Source of the DNA: Clostridia bacterium
GTDB taxonomy: Bacteria; Bacillota; Clostridia; Saccharofermentanales; Saccharofermentanaceae
Assembly (NCBI GenBank): GCA_024403735.1
Contig: JAKSRG010000004.1
Span: 1-64,000, forward strand
Reading direction: 5' to 3'
DNA length: 64,000 nt
In this document: positions 43,609 through 50,603 of the stretch, piece by piece
Numbering within the stretch: position 1 is the stretch's first letter
Layout: the number at the start of each line of letters is the position of its first letter
Notes under the pieces: model-generated
Seen by the model: the letters and a program-made list of their open reading frames with translations, nothing else
What the model was told of the DNA's origin: nothing
Databases searched by the model: none
Translations under genes and position numbers: made by a program

Positions 43609-44121
43609 ATGGATAACAATGACCCAAGATACGCACAGCAGCCTGCACAGCATCCAGGTGAGAGATATGATGCAATCAGACATATTGATGCTTTGATTTG
43701 TACACTTCGTGATGCGAATGGTGTACCTTTTAGTGATAAGTGTGCTGTTGACAGAGAAGAGATGATTATTTCTTTGGAAGAACTCAAGAACAGACTTCCA
43801 ATGGCTGTTGCACAGTCTAACGATATTGTAAAAAGAGCGCAGGAGATTATTGGAACTGCTCGTGAGAAGAGTAAGAAAGTTCTTAATGATGCAGATAGAA
43901 TGTATGCTATGCGTGTTAATGAGCATGAGATTTCAAGAGGTGCTCAGATTAAGGCTGCAGAGATAATTGCTGAAGCTAATAGACAGAGTGAAGAACTTAG
44001 AAAGAGTGCACATCTTTATGCTAAGCAGCTCCTTGAGGGTTGTAATGCAGTTCTTGCTGAGAATATTACTAAGGTTCAGAATACTCTCTCTGAGATTGAT
44101 AGCAAGATTAGCAATCAGTAA
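43609..44121 (+). CDS. Coiled-coil protein downstream of coaD
   Basis: A 170-residue, helix-rich protein. Residues 60-165 are heptad-like and charged (AQEIIGTAREKSKKVLNDADRM, EANRQSEELRKSAHLYAKQLLEG), similar in composition to ATP synthase b or DivIVA-like coiled coils. No membrane helix or catalytic motif is present. Comparable proteins occur after rsmD-coaD in many Clostridia and are annotated as ATPase-like or hypothetical. It starts 3 bp after coaD and is followed by a strong terminator. A structural or scaffolding role is a guess. Confidence 0.85.
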   Translation: MDNNDPRYAQQPAQHPGERYDAIRHIDALICTLRDANGVPFSDKCAVDREEMIISLEELKNRLPMAVAQSNDIVKRAQEIIGTAREKSKKVLNDADRMYAMRVNEHEISRGAQIKAAEIIAEANRQSEELRKSAHLYAKQLLEGCNAVLAENITKVQNTLSEIDSKISNQ

Positions 44122-44151
44122 TAGTTATAGAATAATTAATTTGATTATTAG

Positions 44152-44189
44152 AGCTGTGAGAATACGAGTTGTATTTTCACAGCTTTTTT
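44152..44189 (+). terminator. Terminator of the nth-coaD operon
   Basis: A 14-bp stem (44152-44165 with 44171-44184, one G-U) with a 5-nt loop is followed by six T residues. Confidence 0.93.
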
Positions 44190-44191
44190 AT

Positions 44192-44233
44192 ATTAAAAAG
44201 AGCTGATAGACACTATAGGTCCATCAGCTCTTT
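44192..44233 (-). terminator. Terminator of the minus-strand zinc-ribbon gene
   Basis: An 11-bp stem (AAAGAGCTGAT at 44197-44207 with 44223-44233) plus three inner pairs after one mismatch. On the minus strand a five-base U tract follows. It faces the plus-strand terminator at 44152-44189. Confidence 0.85.
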
Positions 44234-44252
44234 GTTGTTCACGCTTAATATC

Positions 44253-44891
44253 TTACTTTGAGATAAATAGATAACTATTAAGAACATCTTCAAAAGTGCT
44301 AGTTGGGTCTGCTTTTAACTGTGAAAGCATATATCTCATAGCCTTTGTATTAATTGCTCTTTCAGGGAGAAAATCATTAATATGCTGCATGTTGCTTCTA
44401 ATCTTTCTGAGATCTTCCATCACTTCATCTGATTTCTGACGAAGTTTTTTCTGTTCTTTTCTCTCGTTATCTTCTACTTCGAAAATTCTTGCGTTAGCAT
44501 TCTCCATACGACGCTTTGCGATGAAAGCCCAACCTATAAGAGTAATAGGGAAAGCTAAAAATGATAGAATAGAATTAACATCTACTGCTATTAGCAGAGT
44601 GAGTAATACGAAGAATAGAACAAACATTAATATGAATGCTGGCCAATAGAATCTCATGAATGAGTGCTTTGGATATGTAACAGAGTGATGACGAATTCTA
44701 TGAGAATAATTCTCTAATTCATCTTCCTTTTTCTTAATTCTTTCAACATAGTTTTTGTTGAAGTAATCAAGTACCTGAATGCTTTCTTCGTTTGAAGCTT
44801 TTGTTGAAGCTTCTCTTGAAACAAATACTTTGCATACATCACAAATAATCTCATTTTCTGTTTCGCAATTGCATTTCTTACAAATAACCAT
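44253..44891 (-). CDS. Zinc-ribbon and coiled-coil membrane protein
   Basis: A 212-residue hypothetical protein. The N-terminus (MVICKKCNCETENEIICDVCKV) is a short zinc ribbon. Two membrane helices follow a charged coiled-coil-like segment (about 83-106 and 112-127). The C-terminal 80 residues are again charged and helical (ERKEQKKLRQKSDEVMEDLRKIRSNM). AGGAGG lies 8 nt before the ATG. It is a single-gene unit between two terminators and is divergent from the AAA ATPase gene. No function can be assigned. Confidence 0.78.
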   Translation of the reverse strand: MVICKKCNCETENEIICDVCKVFVSREASTKASNEESIQVLDYFNKNYVERIKKKEDELENYSHRIRHHSVTYPKHSFMRFYWPAFILMFVLFFVLLTLLIAVDVNSILSFLAFPITLIGWAFIAKRRMENANARIFEVEDNERKEQKKLRQKSDEVMEDLRKIRSNMQHINDFLPERAINTKAMRYMLSQLKADPTSTFEDVLNSYLFISK

Positions 44892-45007
44892 TTCATAACC
44901 CTCCTTTAAAGTGTTTCCTTTTGATAGAACAAGAATATCATACTGATTTGAATATAAACAACGATATGTTTAAGAAATAGAATTATTCATTTGTCATTTA
45001 AGAGCGA

Positions 45008-45036
45008 TTAATCATATGTAATGTTAGTTGTATAAT
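45008..45036 (+). promoter_or_regulatory. Promoter of the AAA-DUF4276 module
   Basis: A perfect TATAAT lies at 45031-45036. TTAATC at 45008-45013, 17 bp upstream, is a weak -35. It would give the module its own transcript, separate from the divergent gene. Confidence 0.5.
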
Positions 45037-45067
45037 AAGAATATCTCTAGTAGGAGGTTATTATTCT

Positions 45068-46261
45068 ATGTTGGTTGGAATTAGAATATGTAACTATGAT
45101 GTATTTGATGATGACAAATGCGGACTTGTTATGGAAGATTTTTTATCATTGAACGATGGTAAGGAATTAAGTAGTCCACGTCTGTTGAATTTAACTGCTT
45201 TAATTGGTAGAAATGGAACTGGTAAGAGTAGCTTTTTTGACGCACTCTCTTTTATTCGTAAGACAATCACTGCGGATGTTGCTATAGCATCTACTCTTAA
45301 TGATAGACCAGGCTTTTCTAATCTTATTATTGATAAAAAGACTCCTGCTAAGTTTAGTTTGTACTTCTCATTGAAACCAAATGGTATGCCTAAGTATTGC
45401 TATGTTGGATATGATATAGAGATTTCTGTAAATATTCATGGAAGTCCATACATATCTTATGAGGCTGCTAGTATTTGTTCAAAAGAAGGTGACACATACA
45501 CCAAGATTAATATATTAGAATTCAAAAATGGTTCTGGTAAAGTTATGAGTTCTGATGTGAATGGTAATCAGGTTTTCATGGAGCAGGAAGTATGTGATGA
45601 GCATAGTTGTGCTCTTAAGATTTTTGGAAGTATTAAATCTTATCAAGTTCTTCATGAGTTGTATCGTGAAATATCAAGATGGTTTTTCTGTAAGTTCTCT
45701 AATGAGAAGCCTTCATCTTATTTTGCTGATGGTAATGCTCCTGGTGGCCATAAGCATCTGAATAGTACAGGCTCTAATTTAAATAATGTACTTAATTACA
45801 TGAGAGTTGAAGATGAGAATAGATATGATGCTATTATTGATGAGATTATTGAACGAATTCCTCAGATGAAGCACAAGTCAAATCTGCCTTCTGTTCTAGA
45901 AGAGAGTCCTAACAGACTATTCTTATATTTACTCTTACTTAGAGATAGTGATCCACATTCTACTATTTTTATTGAAACACCTGATAAGGATTTGTATCAC
46001 GATATGGTTGATGTGTTGGCATCTGAGATGAGAGATTTCACTTTTAATAATCCTTATAGTCAGATTGTATTTACTACTCATAATCCATATATAGTTGAGA
46101 CGATGTCACCTCGTGAGATTTGGGTGTTTAAGCGAATGGAGAAGGGTTCTATAGATGATATCGAGATTTCCTGTGCTGGAAGCGACCCTATTGTTGATGC
46201 AATGTTTAAGCAAGGTGTCGGAATGGGTGCAATTTGGTACGGTGGACATCTTGATGAGTAA
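45068..46261 (+). CDS. AAA ATPase (AAA_21/AAA_15-like), partner of DUF4276 protein
   Basis: A 397-residue SMC/ABC-like ATPase. Walker A is GRNGTGKSS (47-55) in LTALIGRNGTGKSSFFDAL. GSNLNNVLNYM (235-245) is the conserved segment seen in AAA_21 proteins. The Walker B region reads TIFIETPD (299-306), and the switch His is H338 in FTTHNP. In most relatives Walker B reads IEEPE or DEPE; here the second acid, the likely catalytic one, is Thr304, and the canonical SDG signature is not obvious. It starts with AGGAGG 13 nt upstream. A DUF4276 gene follows 36 bp later. AAA/TOPRIM-type pairs (OLD, Gabija, PARIS, RloAB) defend against phages; membership in such a system is inferred from architecture. Confidence 0.82.
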   Translation: MLVGIRICNYDVFDDDKCGLVMEDFLSLNDGKELSSPRLLNLTALIGRNGTGKSSFFDALSFIRKTITADVAIASTLNDRPGFSNLIIDKKTPAKFSLYFSLKPNGMPKYCYVGYDIEISVNIHGSPYISYEAASICSKEGDTYTKINILEFKNGSGKVMSSDVNGNQVFMEQEVCDEHSCALKIFGSIKSYQVLHELYREISRWFFCKFSNEKPSSYFADGNAPGGHKHLNSTGSNLNNVLNYMRVEDENRYDAIIDEIIERIPQMKHKSNLPSVLEESPNRLFLYLLLLRDSDPHSTIFIETPDKDLYHDMVDVLASEMRDFTFNNPYSQIVFTTHNPYIVETMSPREIWVFKRMEKGSIDDIEISCAGSDPIVDAMFKQGVGMGAIWYGGHLDE

Positions 46262-46297
46262 TCTATTGTGATTATTGAATAATACAAGGAGAATGTA

Positions 46298-46990
46298 ATG
46301 AGAATTGAAATTCTTACAGAGGATAAATCAGGTTCATTGACAGTTGAACGTCTTGTTAAGCGTATCTGCTCCAAGGCTAAGATTGATGCTGATTTATATA
46401 TTAGACCTCATCGCGGTTGTGGTTCCTTGCCTGAGAATTTCAATGCACGACCAGCTAAGTTTGCTGGAGCGCTCCTTGACCTTTTACCTGCTAAGTGCCG
46501 AGCATATAATTCTGTTTTCAAGGGTACAGATACAATTCTTATTGTTGTAATGGATTCGGATAGTAACGATCCAGAGTTACTAATGGAAAGACTTCAGAAG
46601 GTGTGCAAAGTTTGTGCGCCTGATATTAAAAATGTTATTGGATTATGCGTAGAAGAAGTTGAAGCTTGGTTACTTGGCGATAGGGAAGCTATCTTGAAGG
46701 CATATCCTAATAGTGACATGAAGACTTTGGATAACTATGTTCAAGATAGTATATGTGGAACTTGGGAACAGTTATGTAGGGTCGTGTGCCCAGATACTTA
46801 TGATAGAGTGATTGATGTTGGATATCCTGCTATTGGTGAATATAAGGCGAGATGGAGTAAGAATATCTCTAGATACATGCTGCCTGAGAATAATGTTTCA
46901 CCAAGTTTTCGAGCATTTCGAAAACAACTTCTCGAGGCACTTGGAGTTCCTGATCAAAATTCAACAAAGATTCATACGAGGTCATTTTGA
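46298..46990 (+). CDS. DUF4276 family protein (TOPRIM-like), partner of the AAA ATPase
   Basis: A 230-residue protein. MRIEILTEDKSGS carries an early Glu (E8), and ILIVVMDSDSND carries an acidic DxD (D86, D88). These are the expected TOPRIM-style metal ligands. GLCVEEVEAWLLGD (115-128) is the recurring DUF4276 motif. This fold and its pairing with an AAA ATPase suggest a nuclease effector or toxin. A ribosome site AAGGAG lies at 46287-46292. The stop codon lies 2 bp before the hemW start, so hemW is probably expressed from the same transcript. Activity and target are unknown. Confidence 0.78.
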   Translation: MRIEILTEDKSGSLTVERLVKRICSKAKIDADLYIRPHRGCGSLPENFNARPAKFAGALLDLLPAKCRAYNSVFKGTDTILIVVMDSDSNDPELLMERLQKVCKVCAPDIKNVIGLCVEEVEAWLLGDREAILKAYPNSDMKTLDNYVQDSICGTWEQLCRVVCPDTYDRVIDVGYPAIGEYKARWSKNISRYMLPENNVSPSFRAFRKQLLEALGVPDQNSTKIHTRSF

Positions 46991-46992
46991 TT

Positions 46993-48132
46993 ATGGCTAA
47001 GCACATATATGTACATATTCCTTTTTGTATTCGCAAATGTGATTACTGCGATTTCTATTCTGTTTCTCAATGTGAGAAGAAGATTAGTTCATATTTTGAT
47101 GCTTTGATGCGAGAGATTGAAATTACTCAGGTGGTTGATGATACAAATGACGATGATATCGACACTGTGTATTTCGGAGGAGGAACACCTTCTGTTCCAG
47201 ATAGTCGATTGATATGTGACTGCTTGGTTAGAATAATTGATAAGTTTGATATTAAGACTAATGCTGAAATAACAATAGAATGTAATCCTGCATCTGTTAA
47301 TAGACAGAAGTTCGAAGATTACAAGCGAGCAGGGTTTAATCGAGTTTCTATAGGAATTCAGTCTTTAAATGACGAGACACTAAAAACATTGGGAAGACTT
47401 CACAATAGAGATAGAGCTATTGAAGCAATTAGAGAAGCTAAAGAAGTAGGGTTTACGAATATTTCGGCAGACCTTATGTTAGGCATACCTGGTCAGACAC
47501 TTGATGAAGTGACTACTAATGCTAAGCTGCTTGTTGAGTTAGGTGTTACGCATGTAAGTATGTATTCATTGATAATCGAGGAAGGTACTAAATTCTACGA
47601 TCGATATGTAGATACATTAGAAGATTACATGCCGCAAGAACTTGAGCGTCAGATGTACCATTCCTTGAGATCCTATTTAGAGGAGAATGGTATCACTCCA
47701 TATGAGATATCAAATTGTGGCGTTATATCTATTCATAATACTAGTTATTGGAAAGGCTATGAGTATTATGCTTTTGGCCCAGCTTCGTCCGGCTTTATTC
47801 AGAATAAAAGATTTACGCATATGCGAGATCTTGATAACTATATAAATGTATTATTATCAGATGAACCTAATTTAACACGAGTAATTGAGATTGATGAGGA
47901 ACTTACCAAAGAAGATAAGATGCACGAGTATGCGATGCTTATGCTAAGGACTAGTTACGGTATTGTAGAAAGTGAGTTTATTAGAAGGTTTGGTACTGAA
48001 GTGTTAAATGTATTCTCAGAAGAGATAGAGAATTTACTAGGAAAAGGTTTAATAATTCACCAAGACGGTACATATGTATTATCGTCTAAGGGTTTAGATT
48101 TCGCGAATGAAGTCTTCAGAGAATTCGTATAA
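46993..48132 (+). CDS. hemW: Radical SAM haem chaperone HemW
   Basis: A 379-residue radical SAM protein. The cluster motif is CxxxCxxC in PFCIRKCDYCDFYS, preceded by IYVHIPF. GGGTPSVPDSRL and NRVSIGIQSLNDETLKTLGRLHNRD are HemN/HemW motifs. Coproporphyrinogen dehydrogenase HemN would usually be longer; members next to hrcA are HemW, a haem chaperone. ATG at 46993 is preferred over TTG 46987 because GAGGT (46978-46982) is then 10 nt away. hemW-hrcA adjacency is standard in Firmicutes. Confidence 0.92.
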   Translation: MAKHIYVHIPFCIRKCDYCDFYSVSQCEKKISSYFDALMREIEITQVVDDTNDDDIDTVYFGGGTPSVPDSRLICDCLVRIIDKFDIKTNAEITIECNPASVNRQKFEDYKRAGFNRVSIGIQSLNDETLKTLGRLHNRDRAIEAIREAKEVGFTNISADLMLGIPGQTLDEVTTNAKLLVELGVTHVSMYSLIIEEGTKFYDRYVDTLEDYMPQELERQMYHSLRSYLEENGITPYEISNCGVISIHNTSYWKGYEYYAFGPASSGFIQNKRFTHMRDLDNYINVLLSDEPNLTRVIEIDEELTKEDKMHEYAMLMLRTSYGIVESEFIRRFGTEVLNVFSEEIENLLGKGLIIHQDGTYVLSSKGLDFANEVFREFV

Positions 48133-48219
48133 AAATTTTAAAATTATCGGCGAAAATGTGGCAATCACGCAGTTTAATTCCTGGATACACCAAATAGTGA
48201 AATAAAGAACAAAAAGAGT

Positions 48220-48248
48220 TTGACTATTTTTGACATTGGTGTTAAATT
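48220..48248 (+). promoter_or_regulatory. Heat-shock operon promoter
   Basis: TTGACT at 48220-48225 and TAAATT at 48243-48248 are 17 bp apart. The predicted start, near 48255, falls in the CIRCE element, so HrcA binding would block initiation. A second TTGACA lies at 48230-48235. Confidence 0.6.
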
Positions 48249-48252
48249 GTTA

Positions 48253-48279
48253 TTGGCACTCGAAGGGGTTGAGTGCTAA
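48253..48279 (+). promoter_or_regulatory. CIRCE operator
   Basis: TTGGCACTC (48253-48261), nine spacer bases, then GAGTGCTAA (48271-48279). This matches the CIRCE consensus TTAGCACTC-N9-GAGTGCTAA with one mismatch, and it sits directly upstream of hrcA. It is the binding site for HrcA. Confidence 0.97.
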
Positions 48280-48313
48280 AATGACTTTTGAACAGAAAGG
48301 AGTTATATCGCGT

Positions 48314-49366
48314 ATGTCTTTAGATGCTAGAAAAAAAGAGATTCTCAAAGCTATCGTTGACGACTATGTAACTACTTGTGAACCTGTTGGTTCCAAGGCA
48401 CTTATTGAGCGACATAACTTCACATTAAGTTCTGCAACACTTCGCAATGAGATGGCTGAACTAGAGAAGCTCGGTTATCTTGAGAAACCTCATACATCAG
48501 CAGGAAGAATTCCTTCAGATAAAGGTTATCGCGAATATGTTAATTCTTTAGCCCATGTCGACATTATTACAAATGAAGAGAGGGAAGAGATTGAGAAAGG
48601 AATTGCAACAAGTGTAGATGAAGTATCTGATTTGTTACGTAATGCTACTAATACGTTAGCAACTCAGACAGGTTATGTGTCACTTGTTCTTACCCCTAGT
48701 CTTACAAAGAGTTATCTTACACAGCTTAAGATGTTAATGATTGAACCTGGTAAGGCGCTTGTAGTTATTGTTTTATCAGCTGGTGTTGTTAAGGATAAGG
48801 TTGTTAAGATCCCTAATTTCTTGACTGATGAGCAGGTTAGTGAGATTTCTAAGGCTGTTGAACAGCAGCTAAGTGGTAAAGCTCTTGAAGAGATAACACT
48901 TATCACTGTTACATCATCTGTTAAGGATACAACAATTCCAGATTCACTTCTTAATCAGGTTTTGTATGAAGCATATACAGCGATTAAGCAGGTTGATAAG
49001 TTGGATGTGTATCTTGAAGGCAAGCATAAGATTTTATCTTTACCTGAATTCAGTGATATCGGTAAAGCAAGAGATCTGCTTGATACATTAGCTGATGATG
49101 GAATGGTGGCTGGTTACGTTAAGGAACTAGGTGCTACAAGTTCATCCGATGAACGTGATTCTTATATGATAAGAATTGGTCAGGAGATTACTCTTGAAGG
49201 TCTTGAGGATTGTACCTTTATTACTACTACATACAAAGTGAATGATGTTGTATCTGGTAACATCGGTATCATCGGACCAAAGAGAATGGAGTATTCAAAG
49301 GTTATTTCACAGATTAACTTTGTGCGTAAGACGCTAAACGATGAGATTAAGAAAATTAATGGATAA
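48314..49366 (+). CDS. hrcA: Heat-inducible repressor HrcA
   Basis: A 350-residue repressor of the class I heat-shock genes. The N-terminal winged helix (KKEILKAIVDDYVTTCEPVGSKAL...SSATLRNEMAELEKLGYLEKPHTSAGRIPSDKGYREYV) is diagnostic. ATG at 48314 is chosen: longer in-frame starts would begin before the CIRCE element and so within the promoter. AAAGGAG at 48296-48302 is the ribosome site. HrcA needs GroE to stay active; groE is outside the window. It begins the hrcA-grpE-clpP-dnaK-dnaJ unit. Confidence 0.96.
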   Translation: MSLDARKKEILKAIVDDYVTTCEPVGSKALIERHNFTLSSATLRNEMAELEKLGYLEKPHTSAGRIPSDKGYREYVNSLAHVDIITNEEREEIEKGIATSVDEVSDLLRNATNTLATQTGYVSLVLTPSLTKSYLTQLKMLMIEPGKALVVIVLSAGVVKDKVVKIPNFLTDEQVSEISKAVEQQLSGKALEEITLITVTSSVKDTTIPDSLLNQVLYEAYTAIKQVDKLDVYLEGKHKILSLPEFSDIGKARDLLDTLADDGMVAGYVKELGATSSSDERDSYMIRIGQEITLEGLEDCTFITTTYKVNDVVSGNIGIIGPKRMEYSKVISQINFVRKTLNDEIKKING

Positions 49367-49377
49367 GGAGAGAGATG

Positions 49378-49938
49378 ATGGCGAAAGAAAAAGACATCAA
49401 GGAAGAAGAACTCGAGAGTTTGGAAGAGACTGAAGCTACTGATGCTGCTGAAGATGCACAGGTTGAAGAGCAGCCAGAAGTTGAAGTTGAACCAACTGAA
49501 GAAGATAAGATTGCAGAGCTCGAAAAACGCTATATGAGTTTGTTTGCTGAATATGAGAATTTCAGAAAGAGAACTGCAAAAGAAAAGGAACAGCTTTATG
49601 CTGACGCTATTGCAGATGTTTCAAGTTCTTGGCTTCAGGTAGTTGATAACATTGAAAGAGCAGTAAATTCTGCTAAGGATATCAATGAGACAAACTACGA
49701 GCAGATTGCAGCAGGAATTGATGGTATTGCAAAGGGTGCACTGGACATCATTGCAAAACTTAATATTCAGGAGATTGAGGCAGAAAGAGGAACTGCTTTT
49801 GATCCTAACTTCCATTCAGCAGTAATGCACATTGAAGACGAAGAATTAGGTGAGCAGCAGATTGCTCAGGTATTCCAGAAGGGTTACATCTATAAGGATA
49901 GAGTAATCAGACCAGCAATGGTACAAGTAGCTAATTAA
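49378..49938 (+). CDS. grpE: Nucleotide exchange factor GrpE
   Basis: A 186-residue co-chaperone that releases ADP from DnaK. An acidic N-terminal region (EEELESLEETEATDAAED) leads to a long helix (KRYMSLFAEYENFRKRTAKEKEQL) and a C-terminal beta-domain (RGTAFDPNFHSAVMHIEDEE, VRPAMVQVAN-like end). The second ATG at 49378 is used because AAGGAG (49365-49370) is then 7 nt away; ATG 49375 is an alternative. It follows hrcA by 11 bp and precedes clpP, not dnaK. Confidence 0.96.
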   Translation: MAKEKDIKEEELESLEETEATDAAEDAQVEEQPEVEVEPTEEDKIAELEKRYMSLFAEYENFRKRTAKEKEQLYADAIADVSSSWLQVVDNIERAVNSAKDINETNYEQIAAGIDGIAKGALDIIAKLNIQEIEAERGTAFDPNFHSAVMHIEDEELGEQQIAQVFQKGYIYKDRVIRPAMVQVAN

Positions 49939-49955
49939 TTTAGGAGGAAAATATA

Positions 49956-50552
49956 ATGGATAAGTTTACATCAAGTTTAGTTCCAACAGTTATCGAATCC
50001 ACAAACCGTGGTGAGAGAGCATACGATATTTATTCTCGCTTGCTCAAGGAAAGAATCATTATTCTTTCAGATGAAGTTAATCATGTAACAGCTAGCCTTA
50101 TTACAGCTCAGTTGTTGTTCCTTGAGGCTGAGGATCCAGATAAGGATATTCAGTTCTATATCAACAGCCCAGGAGGATCTGTTACAGATGGTCTTATGAT
50201 TTATGACACAATGCAGCACATCAAGCCAGATGTACAGACAATTTGTATGGGTATGGCAGCATCAATGGGTTCATTCCTCTTGGCAGCAGGTACAAAGGGT
50301 AAGAGATGTATCCTTCCTAACGCTGAAGTTATGATCCACCAGCCTTTGGGTGGTGCTCAGGGTCAGGCAACAGAGATTTTGCTCGCTGCTAAGCACATTG
50401 AAGCTACAAAGCTTCGTTTGAACACAATCCTCGCAGAGCGCACAGGTAAGACTGTTGAGCAGCTCGAGAAGGATACAGACCGTGATAACTGGATGACAGC
50501 TGAAGAAGCTTTGGCATACGGTATCGTAGATAAGATTCTTGATAAGAAGTAA
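49956..50552 (+). CDS. clpP: ATP-dependent Clp protease proteolytic subunit ClpP
   Basis: A 198-residue serine protease that forms the tetradecameric Clp barrel. The catalytic triad is Ser103 ([10 protein letters not shown]), His128 (VMIHQPLGG) and Asp177 (TDRDNWM), each offset by five from B. subtilis Clp[15 protein letters not shown] and [15 protein letters not shown] are family motifs. AGGAGG precedes the start. Placement between grpE and dnaK is unusual: clpP usually stands alone or beside tig/clpX. This puts it under CIRCE/HrcA control. Confidence 0.97.
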   Translation: MDKFTSSLVPTVIESTNRGERAYDIYSRLLKERIIILSDEVNHVTASLITAQLLFLEAEDPDKDIQFYINSPGGSVTDGLMIYDTMQHIKPDVQTICMGMAASMGSFLLAAGTKGKRCILPNAEVMIHQPLGGAQGQATEILLAAKHIEATKLRLNTILAERTGKTVEQLEKDTDRDNWMTAEEALAYGIVDKILDKK

Positions 50553-50567
50553 TTAATAGAAGGGATA

Positions 50568-50587
50568 TGGCCTTGGAGACAAGGCCA
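50568..50587 (+). other. GNRA-loop hairpin upstream of dnaK
   Basis: An 8-bp perfect stem TGGCCTTG (50568-50575) and CAAGGCCA (50580-50587) closes a GAGA tetraloop (GNRA type). It lies in the clpP-dnaK spacer and has no U tract, so it is not an intrinsic terminator. It may stabilise or regulate dnaK mRNA. Confidence 0.6.
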
Positions 50588-50603
50588 AAAATGGTACAAA
50601 GAA

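Noticed and set aside
48230..48313. Upstream extension of hrcA to a start at 48230
   Set aside because: It would begin before the predicted transcription start and read through CIRCE; the ATG at 48314 fits the family N-terminus.
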